DNA of 64,000 bases from Synaphobranchus kaupii (GCA_029718625.1 CM056397.1:2442590-2506589), one strand, 5' to 3'. Counted from the stretch's first letter, positions 35,853-47,945 are shown. Translations and numbers: made by a program. Notes: generated by a model from the sequence alone, not told the origin.

Positions 35853-35857
35853 GACAG

Positions 35858-37508
35858 GGTCACCAGGAGGGGGACGGACCTTGCGACAGAGGAGGGAGTC
35901 GGCAATGGTGAGTTTATGAAAGTCCTTCCAAAAGTGGCGAAGAGCCGCGGCCTGACCCTTGAGCTGGGAAAAGGGTGGCCTCCTGTCAGCTGACACCCAG
36001 TCAATGACAACACTCAAAACAGGGTCCTCCTTTTGTGCCTTCACAATGTCCTTACCATCATTGGGCAACCCCAAATGCTCTGCAGGGTTGCGGGGATGAT
36101 CTGAACAAACTGGCTGCACGACAGAAATCACATCTGCAGCGGGAGAGGTTTGTGAGGTAGCACGTGTGCTGTGCACCTCAGGATGCACAAGCAGCTCCTC
36201 CTCGTCCATCTGTGTGAGCACTGACATGTAACCCACCTGACTCCTTACAGTGGCAGTCACAGCCTGCTCCGTTTGGGGAGGGCGACGTGACATGGAGTCA
36301 GCGTTTCCATGTCTGGGTCCTTGTCTGTATTCAACTGTCCAATTGTAAGGGTCTATTTCCAGAGCCCACCTGGCCCGTCGACCAGTGTGGTCACCATCCA
36401 AGGCCATTTTTCTCAGTCCGATCAGGGGCTTGTGGTCTGTAATAATGCTAAACCAATGACCAGAGAGGTACTGACGAAAGTGGCGGATAGACCATACTAT
36501 GGCCCACAGCTCTCTGTCATAGGTTGACCAGCGTTTTTCAGCTGGGGTCAAGATGTGGCTGCCATAAGCAATCACATTTTCCATATTATTGTCGTTCATT
36601 TGGGACAGGACACATCCAATTGCCATGTTAGAGGCGTCAGTGAAGAGTAAAAATCCCTGTGAAAAGTTTGGATAGGCTAAAATGGGAGTGTGTGTCAGCG
36701 CATGACGCAGGGAATCGAAAGCAGTCTGTGCCCCCTCAGTCCATTCAAATGGTTTCCCTTTTTGAGTGAGTGCATGCAATGGCTGTGAAATTTTAGCAAA
36801 CTGGTGAATAAAACGTCTATAATATGAGCAAAGGCCTATAAAAGCACGGACTTCAGTCGGGTTCTCAGGGGTTAGCCAGTCTCTGACTTTCTGAATGTTC
36901 TTAGCGTCCGGCTGAAGACCGGCAGAGGAAACAACGTGTCCCAGGAATGTTACTTGCTGTTGTGCAAAGCTACACTTGGATGGCTTTAATTTCAAGTTAG
37001 CTGCTCTCAGACAATCAAACACTTCTTGCAAGTGTTGTAGATGTTCTGAGAAATTTTTACTGAAAACAATAATGTCGTCTAAGTAAACTAGACATGTTTT
37101 CCAGGACAGACCCTGCAAGACCAACTGCATTAAATGTTGAAAGGTCGGGGGGGGGGCATTAACCAGGCCCATGGGCATTACCTGAAATTGGTATAATGCA
37201 CGACCTGTTGTAAACGCTGTCTTAGCTTTGTCCTGTTCATACAATTGCACTTGCCAGTATCCGGACGATAAGTCCATTGTGCTAAAAACTGATGAACCAC
37301 TGAGAGCATCCAATGTGTCATCTGTTCTAGGCAGTGGATGTGCGTCTTTAATAGTGACAGAGTTCAGGCCTCTGTAATCAACGCAGAAGCGCCAGGTGTT
37401 ATCTTTCTTTCTAACCATCACCACGGGTGCGGACCATGGGCTGTGGCTGACCTCCACAATGCCCTTTTCCAACATGTCGTCCACCTGTGATTGAATAACA
37501 TGTTGCAT
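35858..37508 (-). pseudogene. Gypsy reverse transcriptase and RNase H
   Basis: An open frame of about 550 codons. Reverse transcriptase motifs: EKGIVEVSHSPWSAPVV, WRFCVDYRGLN, MDLSSGYWQV and the catalytic YLDDIIVF (about 37063-37087), then the thumb, with LGHVVSSAGL and GLCSYYRRFI. RNase H follows with FTDASNMAIG, YDRELWAIVW and TDHKPL. The frame ends where the BEL element inserted, at the spacer before integrase (RKVRPPPGDPV). A frame change near 37420-37510 separates it from the protease part. The domain order (RT, RNase H, integrase) is that of Ty3/Gypsy. Confidence 0.92.
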
Positions 37509-38599
37509 CTGTGGGGAGGTGCGATATGCTCGCTTTCGAATTGGCGTTGCACAATTTGTTGGATTTTGTGTTTCACTAAGTCAGTTCTGCCAAAATCAGT
37601 GGGGTGGGTACTGAAAATATCATTGTAAGATGAGAGTAGGTTATTCAATTGTGACAGTTCAGGAGCTGTGAGTTTGCCGCAGCTGACATCAACGGGCAGT
37701 GTGGGTGGCTGTACTGTGGTAGTGGACACATTACATACTGGGGCTGAGTCCTGTATGACTTCCTCCTCTGAAATTGGAGAAAACTGGCCAATCTGCACAC
37801 CTGGGTGCAGCACTACAGGGCTGTTGGTAGGATTCATGATACGCACCACAGTATGTCCATTTTTGGCAAATGTCAATGTGCGAGCTACAGCGATGCCCTC
37901 AACATCCAGTTTACACGGCTCCAGGAAGCCAGTATAACCATTTGGGGTGCCCGAGTCAATAGGGGGAATCAGCGTAGCTGTACAGTGCATTTCACGGTGT
38001 GGGGAATTGTGGTTGTCACACTAATCTGCGGTGCAGCAAATTGGGGCAAGTTGATTTGTGTTCAGTAGTGGCAGGTCTTGATCATACAGACGGCACAAGC
38101 CTCTACCTATGTCAAGTACAGCATGATGCTGGTGTAGAAAATCCCAACCAAGTATGACACTTTGGCTAACTTTTCTAATGACCTGCACTTCGTGCTGCAA
38201 AATGTGAGTCCCAAGCCTGAGTGAAATGTTAACTGTGCCTAGAGTGTCCAAACACTGACCTGTAACAGTTTTTGACAGAATTAAATTATTTTGTAAAGGC
38301 CGCTTACGCAGTGAGGGAATTGACATTCGCGTGTCTTCACTAATGAAAGAAATGCTAGAGCCGGTATCTAACAGGATCTGCATGTCTGTGCTCTCCACAA
38401 TGCCATTGATGTATGCAGTAAAAATCTCCTTACACACAGGGGCAACAGTCTTATTTGAGCATGACGTGGAGCATGAGGAAGCATTCAGAGCAGCTGTATC
38501 AGAATGTCCAGTAGGTGGCACTGCAGTACTACTGTTGTCCAGGCTCTGTTGGTGGTCATTTGGGGCTAGTGGAGAATTAGCTGGTGAGCGCCCCGCCAC
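37418..38599 (-). pseudogene. Gypsy aspartic protease and linker to RT, broken
   Basis: The protease core is LLDTGSSISFI (about 38345-38375), with the second conserved block VILGWDFLHQH near 38140. A TAG at 38021-38023 ends this frame; local translation suggests two compensating small indels around 37990-38050 rather than natural read-through. The next 190 codons hold the N-terminal linker (VVRIMNPTNSPVVLHPG, LNNLLSSYNDIF) that precedes the reverse transcriptase in many Gypsy elements, before another frame change. The enzyme would cut the Gag-Pol precursor. Confidence 0.85.
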
Positions 38600-38600
38600 A

Positions 38601-39808
38601 TCAGCTAATGGTAGTTTCCCTGGTGACGATCCTGGTGGTCCTGACAGTCATGGAAAGAGACACGCTTGTGGTACGGACTAGGGCTTCTTCGTCGACAGGG
38701 AGGATCATCATAAGGCTGGTGAGAATGTTGCCCATTATGTTGGTAGCCTGAGTACCTGTCTGGAGAATTTCTGGCTGACGATAGTCCCTGGATGAGCTGT
38801 CATAGCGCACGGAACCATAGGGACGTTCCTCTTGTCTATGATGGTGGTACATATCGTCATCAGGTCGTGGGGGGTGTATGTCCCTATTGTGACTTGAAGT
38901 ATATCTTTGGTTCGGCCCTGGTGAAGATCGGCGGAAATCTGATCGCCTATCAGGGGAACGTCCCTGTGCAGGGCTCCTAGCAGGGGCATATCGTCCCTGG
39001 CTTCTCCAATACGGTGAGGGAGATCTGTGATATTGCTCAGGAGCACGAGTGTCACGGTAATGGCCATGTTCATTGTCTTGGTTATCTAATTTCAATTTCA
39101 AGGCTTTCATGTTTTTGTTCAAGTCCTTTACAGTGGCAGTGAGGTCCAGCACAACTTTGTGCAGATGCATGTCTGTGTCTGAAACAACATTGACTGACTG
39201 TGTAGGAACCATGTCCATTGTATTGGCAGGGATAGGCAGGGGGAAAGCTAATTTAGCCGCATGGCATGCACGCTCAGCCTGAGTAGCAATTTCAAATGCC
39301 TCCTTGAACCTTTTCACTCCCCTCTCATGGCATTTAATTTGGAGCTCCTGATCCAATCCGGCCAAAAATCGTGACAGTTTCATGTATTCTGATGCATTTT
39401 GTTCAAAGTCCGGAAAAGCCTCTTTAACTAATCGACAGACATCAGCAGCATACACGTCAATTGATTCATTAGGTAGTCTATAGCGCGAGTTAGGGAAGGT
39501 CTGAAAAGACGCAATGACATCCTTCTGACCAAATGCTTCCTGTAGGTGCTTTTTAGCCGCCCTCTAATCGCCCTGAATTTCCAGAGGCAAATTGTCCCAA
39601 ACCACAAACAGCGATGTGTGCAATCTAGTCGGAGGTTCAATCGCAAGCACAACATCCAAGCGCCGTCATTGCGAAATGGCGGAGGGAGAGGAATGTATTT
39701 TGTTCCTGTGCGCACTGGTCCAGCGGGAACTGCGTCCCTATCTGGGGCTGTTTGGGTGGATTGCGATTCTCCTCCAAAGACATGCTGAACTGTTAGATAA
39801 GCTAGCAA
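38601..39808 (-). pseudogene. Gypsy Gag, broken
   Basis: Two overlapping frames (39428-39808 and 38601-39455) together carry a Gag-like protein. The body has EYMKLSRFLAGLDQEL and EAFEIATQAERACHAA, typical of Gypsy capsid regions, then an Arg/Ser/Tyr-rich basic tail (RSPAQGRSPDRRSDFRRSSP). I see no intact CCHC knuckle. At least two frame changes are needed to read through, one near 39430-39600 and one near 38740. Dead. Confidence 0.8.
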
Positions 39809-39962
39809 TATCCGCAGTGAACTAAAGAAGAGTAGGTGACTGTGACCGTGAGCTGGGAAACTTCAGGAAAACAATAAAAAACAACGGTAACGTTAGCTAA
39901 TGTATTGCTAACTAGCCAACTCACTGTTATACATCCCGGAATGCAGCGAAGCAGGCCGCCAG

Positions 39963-40150
39963 TGTTATATTTGCGTTCCCTCGTCGTGTGTCTTGGGTAC
40001 GAAGAATAACTTTCAAGGAGACCGTGGAGTTCCTTTGTATCCTTTTACTCGCCTTTGCATACGGAACATAATATCTCCCTCTCTCTCTCCTGCCCCCTGC
40101 CTCTAGGCATAAGCAATCAACCTCCCAAGTAACAGTTCTCAACAGTAACA
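39963..40150 (-). repeat. Gypsy 5' LTR
   Basis: 188 bp with TG...CA ends (in element sense TGTTACTG ... AATATAACA). The inner 91 bp match the 3' LTR stub with a few differences, so the insertion is older than the BEL element. TGGCGGCC just inside could be a primer-binding site. Confidence 0.8.
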
Positions 40151-40628
40151 GTGATTCACAATGAACACCTATATATTCTTATGAACAGAGAATTAGATAT
40201 TATGTATTTGACTAATATTAACTGTTACACTAGCTCCAGCCGCTGCCGAGCCCCAAGTAGCCGAGGCAGAAGCAATGGTGGAGAATGAGAGGGCGGGCAA
40301 TGTTGTGGAGTAGTAGGCGGCGGCACACATAGCCTCGTTTGGGCTTATAATGATGCGGCCAGCAGACAACAAATCACACGCTATACAAATAGTTACCCAT
40401 GCCATGTAGGCTACTAATTTTACACGGGCTGTAGGCAATCACACTAACGTTAAATGCAAAATATCAACAATATTGGTTTGCATTTCAACGGGTGCACATG
40501 TGGTCACTGCACTGAACTCTCGCCAAAAGAAAATGTCTGTTGTAGGGACGTTGCAATGGTAAACGTGTAGCATGCATATAATACAACTCCTGGCTCAACT
40601 ATGCTTTATATATTTATTTTTTAATAAA

Positions 40629-40629
<1 letters not shown>
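40151..40629. other. Intronic spacer
   Basis: No gene or repeat recognised between the Gypsy LTR and the TA microsatellite. Confidence 0.5.

Positions 40630-40685
<56 letters not shown>
40630..40685. repeat. (TA)n microsatellite
   Basis: About 28 uninterrupted TA dinucleotides. Confidence 0.95.
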
Positions 40686-40690
<5 letters not shown>

Positions 40691-40702
40691 GGGATGGCAG
40701 GT

Positions 40703-40780
40703 ATGCCATCCGCCAAGTTACGGCTTGGTGGGGCATGCCCCATGCCATCCGCCAAGTTACGGCTTGGTGGGGCATGCCCC
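40703..40780. repeat. Tandem pair of 39-bp palindrome-rich units
   Basis: Two exact copies (40703-40741, 40742-40780) of a unit that begins ATGCCATCCGCCAAGTTACG. With the preceding GGATGGCAGGT, the sequence forms GGATGGCA/TGCCATCC hairpins; the same hairpin phrase occurs at 44572 and, degraded, near 7401, linking this spot to the tRNA-module repeat family. Confidence 0.85.
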
Positions 40781-40967
40781 ATACCTATACAGCACCGAAA
40801 GTTTGGCACTTTTCAGGGTTTCCTACAGAAGTAACCACAATGACCATAGACTCTCAGCCCTTAAAAACATTAACTTCTGTATGTTCTGACCTCATGTAAC
40901 CACACAGCATTCAGATACAACTTCACACATCCACACAATAAAGCCCCGTTGCCGTTTTTCTCCTTCC

Positions 40968-41014
40968 TCTTCTTCTTCTTCTTCTTCTTCTTCTTCTTCT
41001 TCTTCTTCTTCTTC
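40968..41014. repeat. (TTC)n microsatellite
   Basis: About 15 TTC units, nearly perfect. Confidence 0.95.
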
Positions 41015-42329
41015 CTATTTTTCCTGCCAAACAGCCTGCCTCCGTTGCGATGTTATCCAATGGGGAGAATTATTCTTTGAGGGTATGGTCCGTATACCTG
41101 CTCATCATGCTTATCGCCCAATAAAAATGCTTCATACTAATGACTGACTGACTGTGGAAACCGACCCTCAACATACCCTTGCCTCGGCCAACATTTCTTT
41201 ATTCATTAATTTCTTCACTTCAGCTCTGTTCACGTTATCCTTTTAACACATAACACAATGTCACCATAAAATTAACTACTAGAAAAATTAAGAATTTACG
41301 ATAATAGCCTACATTAAGAATTGAAGATAGCCTCCTTTAAGCTGCAGTCCTTTAAGACATCGGATTTATAAACCGCCAATTCCCCAAACATATCTGATTC
41401 ATGGTTAGTCACTTAAAAAAACAAAAAACAATAGCCTCCGAATGTGGCTCTTGTCTACGCTACTCTGCAGATAATGTAGCTTACTGCAAACGTATAATAT
41501 AATATAAACAATATAAAATAATCTCTGGTATGTACTTTCTTAGTAGTATCTATTATTTTCTTTCTGGCTATGATTCCTGGGAAATATGCGTTGTCCAATT
41601 AAGCTTGGTAGCGAACGTTACTGTTGCCAGAGAAACGTCAGTCTGCTTCTAGTCAGGAAGCAGATACAAGCTAGGTTACTACGAAGCGAATCAACATGCC
41701 TTATAACCTACATTCATTGCACTACAGAAAAGTAAACTAAACCTAGCTGTCCGGTACCAAAACATTTCCCGCAGGTAACGTTCTACACTACCGGAAAAAA
41801 AATTGTGAAGGAATTCTGCTGTGCTTATGAACTCACTAGCTCGCTCGCTAGCTCGTAGCCCACACATGGAAGGTTGGAGTTACGCATCCGGCAATCCAGT
41901 GTTGAATAGCCTAACATTAAATGTATTTCATTTTCTATAGAATACTAATAGCCCTATTTTAAAACTGTATTTCCATATTTTACTAATGCAAACTATTTAG
42001 GCTGTACTAGCTATTTAGGCTGTATGTCTTTCAGCTAGAATGTGTTTGCATCTAGCCCAATGTGCATGCATATAGACTTGGTTCATTAATTTACATGTTT
42101 TTCATGATCCATAGCTCAGGTGGTGCTGTTCATTGTATATCATTAGACATTAAATACAGCTCATCTACAAACTCTTTTAATGTAATTGTTTGCTGTCTGT
42201 ACTAGGATAACTGTTCTCATTCTTGTCAATAGAGGGCGTTATGCTTACGTGAATGTCTGCATGCATTTCTTTGGAATGCATGTCTCTCTCCGTGTTTATC
42301 TTCATGCATTATTCATCATTAGTTAGCTA
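41015..42329. other. Intronic spacer
   Basis: AT-rich. I recognise no gene or element termini here. Confidence 0.5.
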
Positions 42330-44649
42330 TAAAAAATAAGTGATATCAGATCAAAAACATCTACGACGTAATAAACAGCCAAGTTATAGTCTATAAGTCC
42401 TTAATTCCAACTTGCAAAAACTAGGCCTGCCTTTAAAAGTATTGATATTAAAATGTGACCAAGTTACAAGTAACAATATTGCCTATCGTACTCACACTAA
42501 ATAAACTAGCTCTATTCCAAAGCAATGCTATCCAAACTTTCTTAAATTATTTAATGCAACCTGGCCCTGTGTTTCTTCATCTTTGCATGTGAAGAGATTG
42601 TGGTCAATGAAACTGTATGTGCCACATCAAACTGCAAAATGAAAATAATTTATAGTGGAAATACTCTGATTCAGATGTGTTGCACTTAGAAATTAAACAG
42701 AAAAATTACTACACTATAGGGCATGTTTGAACAATTGTCTGCATCCACTGCTTTGGGTCTATGAAAAGCACAGAATTAATAAAATGTATTATTAGGGGAC
42801 CAAGCAGCGTAGCTGCTGGTACCCTATTGTATTTGTTAGGGGACCGAGCAGCGTAGTATCTGTTGTATCTGTTCAGATTCTTTTTTTTTTCTCCGCTTTC
42901 ACCTAAAATTCCCGTGAGTTGGTTTGGCCTAGAATCACCAAACTTGGCAGACTTGTTCGGATTGCCAAACTCTTGGATCCTCTATATTATGACGCAGATT
43001 GAACACCCGGTGGCGCTGTAGAGCATGTGACAAACTTTTGACAACGCCCCGTTTGACCAAGGGTCACAAAATTTGGTATACAGGTCCCTTTGCTCATTCC
43101 GAACAAATTTTCCTCAAGGACCCATGAAGTCCGCCGTATTAGATTTTTTGCTAATTAGCATTTTTTGTAAAACACTTAAACAACAAAATTTGACCAATTG
43201 AGATTAAACCTGGGTGACACACTCCTTAGACCACGCCTCATAAAAGTTATATTCAGAATTTTGATATTTTAAAAGATGGCCGAATGACGAGCCAATAAAT
43301 TTTCACAGGGCGTGGCTTATCACAAAAATGCTAATAATTCCAAAACGATTTGACAGAAAGCTATGAAACTTGGTAGGTCTGTTAAGGGTCACATTAGGAC
43401 TTGAGCGCTACAGTTTTATCCCAATCGAGCCATGTGGTGGCGCTATAGAGTTCCAAATATGAACAAATATTAAAAAATTCACTAAAAATCACAGTTCCTT
43501 TGCAGAGATGTAGCGGGATTTGGATCATAGATATTTACTAATTTGGTGGGCGCCATCTTGAATTTGCAGACATTTTGGCTTAAATGTACTAATTTATTAT
43601 TTCTTTGAGTTTTTCCTTAACCGCTTGGCTGATTGACTAAAAATCATTGACACGCCCACTGCATACACCCCGTTTTATCTAGTCACAAAATGTGGTATAG
43701 AGGACCTTCTGCTCATACTGAACAAATTTGCCTCATGGAACCATCAAGTTAACCCTATTGGATTTTCCGCTAATTAGCATTACTTGTAAAACACTTAAAA
43801 TACTACTCTTCCTATAAAATTTGACCAATTTACATGAAACCTGGTAAGCACACTCCTTCCACCATGTTTCATAAAACATATATATAGAATTTTGATATTT
43901 TAAAAGATGGCCGAATGAGGAGACAATAAATATCCAGTGGGCGTGGCTTATCACAAAAATGCTAATAATTCCAAAACCATTTCACAGAAAGTTATGAAAC
44001 AAGGAAGATCTTTTAAGAGTAACATCTGGACCTGACCGCTCCAGTTTCAACCCAATTGAGCCATGTGGTGGCGCTATAGAGATCCAAATATAAGAAAATA
44101 TTTAAAAATTCACTAAAAATCATTGACACGCCCACTGCCAACGCCCCGTTTGATCTACAGTCACAAAATGTGGTGTATACGTCCCGCTACTCCTGCCCAA
44201 CAAATTTTCCTCAAGAAACCATGAAGTCTGCCATCTTCAATTTTCCGCTAATTAGCATTTTTGTAAAACACTTAAAATGCTACTCCTCCTACAGAATTAG
44301 ACAATTTGCACCAAACCTGTTTAATGGACTCAACCCGCATCCGTACATACATGCATTACGTTCCTAAGACGTATGTCAAAAATTGGCCAAATGAGAAGCC
44401 AATTAATTTTTCATTGGGCGTGGCTTATCGCATAAATGCTAGTACTTCTAAAACCGTTTGATATGAAGTTCTGAAACTTGGTGGGTTGATTGAGAGTTAG
44501 ATCAAGACTTGAGCCCTGCAGATTTAACCCAATCAATCTGCGTGGTGGCACTAAAGAAATATAAATGTTGGGATGGCAGGTATGCCATCCGCCAAGTACA
44601 CTATCTCTGCTTAACAGGCCGTCTACCTACTATACCAACTGTGAAAGTT

Positions 44650-44705
44650 CATGGCATTTGACTGCCGTGTAGTAGGTTGGTGGTTTGATCCCCACCTGTT
44701 CCCAA
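44650..44705 (+). other. tRNA-like module lacking its A box
   Basis: Keeps the B box GGTTTGATCCC (44682-44692), but the A-box stretch present in the homologue at 7479-7551 is deleted. Confidence 0.6.
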
Positions 44706-44886
44706 CACACAATGTGCACGTCATGCTAAGAATGTTCTTTTAACATGAAACAAGTTAGTTTTAATGCAAAGGCTAAGAAATTTAAAAATATTACCTGTTA
44801 ACTGTTTGAATTATGAAGTCAGAAAGCCAAAACAATCTGATACCGCATCACAAAAGTATTACTTGGCCTCCGCATTTCTGTTAACC

Positions 44887-44958
44887 TGCTTTGGCCTAGT
44901 GGATACAATCTTGGCTTTCCATGTGCGTGGTCAGTGGTTCGATTCCAGCTTGGTACCA
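44887..44958 (+). other. tRNA-like module with consensus B box
   Basis: TGGCCTAGTGGA (44892-44903) and GGTTCGATTCC (44936-44946). The latter is a perfect match to the Pol III B-box consensus. The acceptor stem is not evident. Confidence 0.6.
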
Positions 44959-45250
44959 ATGGCTAAGTTAATGTTTGGCAAAACTATTGTGCAAATGCTA
45001 TGCTTCATTTGATGTTGTTTTCACATTAAGAAACACCTATTAACTGTTTCACTTGTACTTAAAAGACGTAATACGCAAGCCCTTACTGGATCGGTTTAAG
45101 ATACCATCAGCAATGGCAAAAGCCCTGATTAGAAACAAATATTTGTATTTCGGGTCAACCCTGTCTAGAGTTGTCTACCATTTTGCAGTCTCTGTGTTTG
45201 ACAAATGCTGCTCATGCCGCTCGGTCCCCGGGAATCGCTGCTTGCAGCTA

Positions 45251-45290
<40 letters not shown>

Positions 45291-46524
45291 GTATTCATTG
45301 ATTCATTTATTTGGATTTCTATCAAAACCTGTGTGGTCCTACAGAGCATAGATATCCTTGTGTTCACAAAATTCTGTTTGCAAATATCATGAATACCATT
45401 ATGTTAAGAAAATTGGTACCTATTACTAATTTGCCACCATCTGACCCACAAACATGTCTGGATACCTTTGTAGAAATGCTATATGTACGCTATTTTCTAG
45501 GTAAAAATATTACTAATTTTTATCTGCATTCATTTATTCATCACCCCTTTCTCTATTGTACATGATGTTTCTTCATATAAATGTCTGTTTGTGAACTGTA
45601 AAGAATTCTGTAGCAGCAGTTAACATTTTAAAACCTGTACATTTTCTAAAGTAAACTTGCCAACAAAGTACAACCATATCATTTCTGGAGTGTAATTATT
45701 CATCAACTGTTAAAAACATTAATTGAAATCATATGTTGTTCCATGAGGCACAATCTCTTCACATGCAAAGATGAAGAAACACAGGGCCAAGTTGCATTAA
45801 ATAATTTAGGAAAGTTTGGATAGCATTGCTTTGGAATAGAGCTAGTTTATTTAGTGTGAGCTACGATAGGCAATATTGTTAGTTGTAACTTGGCCACATT
45901 TTGATATCAATACTTTTAAAGGCAGGCCTAGTTTTTGCAAGTTGGAATTAAGGACTTAAAGACAGCGCTATGTAGGCTATGCGTGAGTAACTTTTTTTTA
46001 CGTCATAGACGTTTTTGATCTGATATATATTACTAAGCTAGACCGAAAAACGAACTATCAAAAAACAAGGGGCTATCAAGTTAACTATAAAAAAATATTA
46101 TAAAAATAGCTTACTATAACTTACTAGAATATTCAAAAAAGTTAAACTGTAAGCTCGCTATATATATCGCTCGCTCTATCCCATCTCCTCTCCATCCACG
46201 GAGATCAACCACCGAACTATATAAAAAATAGTGAGATCAACTGCTGAGATTCGCTTTTATAGCTGAGGCATAGCCCGCCCTCGCTCCAAAACTTCAGGGC
46301 GTAGCTGTACAGGTTTCAATTTCGTCACCGGGAGGAATACGTCAGCTGGATGAAGTTTCTGGCCAATGACAGACTGGACGTGCAGTTCCTAACGTTTTAC
46401 CACTAGAGACACTTTTGAGCCAGATCCTTTGGGTTTATGCTGTTTTGTGCTGACTGCAGTAAAATATCAAGATTTGAACCAGGATCAATCAGTAACACTT
46501 TGCTGGTTAAGTCTGCAAAGCAAG

Positions 46525-47485
46525 ATGAGGATACTAACAGAATTCCAAAGGGGCCAAATAGTTGGTGCCCGAATTGCAGGTCCGTCGGACACAAAAACGG
46601 CACAATTATTTAAGGTGGCAAGGGGAACAGTGTCAAAAATGAACACAACATATGCCCAACACCAAAAACTGTGGCCACAAGTCAAAGCTCTCCAACAGGG
46701 ACAGATGGACACTTGGTAGAATAATTGTTAATAACCACAGAACTACAGCTCTAAAAGTCACCACAGAATTGAATCAATCCATAGCTCCAAAAATCCAAAA
46801 AACAGTACGTCGTGAGCTTCACAAAGCTGGTATTTATGGCAGGGAAACCATTTGTATCCAAGGCCAATGCACAAAAATTCATAGCAAGGTGTAGGCAACC
46901 TGGTCCCTTTAGCAATGGAGAAAAGTGATATGGTCTGATGAGTCATCTTTTACTCTTTTTAATACATCTGGACGGGTTTATGTTTGGAGAAAGCCTAAGG
47001 AGGCATTCAATCCACAATGTCTGTTGCCAACTGTTAAGTATGGTGGTGGTTCTGTAATGGTATGGGCAGCCATTTCTGGGACTCACTCGGTCCAATGACT
47101 GCTCTCCATGGACGTGTAACGTGCAAACAATATGAAACCATTTTACAAGACCAGGTGCACCCTATGGTGCAAACACTGTTCCCTGATGATGTCCCCCATG
47201 TTCCAACATGATAATGCCCCCATACACACTACTAAAAACATTAAAAAATGGTTCCAAGAACACAAGGATGACGTCACATGCCTTCCATGGTCTGCACATT
47301 CACCAGATCTAAACATAATTGAACCTTTATGGCAAGTTCTGGAGCGCAGAGTGCAAACTAGATTTCCACCTCCTTCATCCAAGAACTGGAGACTGTCCTT
47401 CTTGAACAATGGGCCAATATCCCACTACACACAGTTCAGAAATTGTATGACAGCATTCCTAGATGGATTGAAACTGTTTTGAAGG
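46525..47485 (+). pseudogene. Tc1-like transposase pseudogene
   Basis: Starts at MRILTEFQRGQIVGARIAG, a Tc1-type N-terminal helix-turn-helix, and runs in changing frames through the second DNA-binding region (RRELHKAGIYGR). The DDE core is recognisable: Asp in WSDESSFTLF (about 46935-46965), Asp in FQHDNAPIHT (47200-47230) and Glu in SPDLNIIEPLW (47305-47335), consistent with DD34E spacing. It ends near KAKGG..HY at 47512. Several frameshifts, for example near 46700, 46890 and 47390, make it inactive. The terminal inverted repeats are not clear. It lies in the Rho GEF intron, on the opposite strand to the gene, about 450 bp from the small exon; that gap holds nothing I recognise. Confidence 0.9.
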
Positions 47486-47945
47486 CAAAGGGTGGGCCCA
47501 CTCATTATTAGTTCCTAGATATTCAGTTTTTGTAGGTCTTTCCGATATTTGTAGGTCACCCTGAAGGTCACTACCTCTAAGAAAGCAGTATGTTATTCCA
47601 TGAAACTGAAGGGCCACTGCCAAGTATGCAACTAGCTGGCTTAAAATGAAAGCAGTGAAACATTGGTTATAAGTTATTCATTTAAAATAGTTTGAAACTG
47701 GTTAATCTAAGAACAGAAGCATGTTCACCATCAGGAAGCATGTGCACATTAACTGTCCTGTAACCTATTATACAAACTACTACTGAGCAAACCCACTCAC
47801 ATGGACAGTGCAAACAGCCTGTAAGTGATGACAATAACAGCCGGGCCCTTTACACTCGTCCTTTGTTTGCCTTGTTTCTCTGATATATTTGAACACACAT
47901 GACTAATGGTAGAGGGGGAACGGTCGAAGGGGTTGTGGTACGCAC

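Larger units (their letters stand above)
26956..40150 (-). mobile_element. Ty3/Gypsy LTR retrotransposon, split by a BEL/Pao insertion
   Basis: Order in element orientation: 5' LTR (39963-40150), gag, aspartic protease, reverse transcriptase, RNase H, integrase, truncated 3' LTR (26956-27046). Removing the BEL insertion leaves about 5.75 kb, normal for Gypsy. Several frameshifts and stops and the lost part of the 3' LTR show that it is dead. No matching target duplication was found at the outer edges (GCTAG and GTGAT). Confidence 0.9.
42795..45275 (+). mobile_element. tRNA-module fish repeat, longest copy
   Basis: Begins GGGGACCAAGCAGCGTAGC, with a partial second start at 42840 (GGGGACCGAGCAGCG), and ends CGCTGCTTGCAGCTATATTT plus an ATT microsatellite (45250-45290). 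GTGGCGCTATAGAG recurs at about 43438 and 44070, and GGGCGTGGCTTATC.CA at about 43310, 43940 and 44418, so the interior is built of roughly 600-bp diverged subunits. No transposase or RT motifs. Confidence 0.75.
42330..46030. mobile_element. Long inverted-repeat element with an internal insertion
   Basis: 42330-42600 is repeated inverted at about 45750-46030: CTTTGCATGTGAAGAG against CTCTTCACATGCAAAG, GCCTGCCTTTAAAAGTATTG against its complement near 45915, and GATCAAAAACATCTACGACG against CGTCATAGACGTTTTTGATC. The arms are about 270 bp with scattered mismatches. Between them lies a copy of the tRNA-module repeat, so the two arms may be ends of one transposon opened by that insertion, or two inverted copies. 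Confidence 0.75.
18598..47945 (-). other. 29.3-kb intron of the Rho GEF gene
   Basis: In gene orientation, the donor GTGCGT follows TGC at 47946 and the acceptor CTCCTCAG precedes 18597. Joining the exons is phase 0 and leaves four codons between the conserved ACYS-equivalent position and GFLF, matching the human spacing. Most of the intron is transposon sequence, including one Gypsy and one BEL/Pao element that both lie in the gene's own orientation. Confidence 0.8.

Noticed and set aside
38021..38023. Programmed stop read-through between Gypsy protease and RT
   Set aside because: The protein reading on both sides of the TAG looks shifted, consistent with two small indels in a decayed copy.
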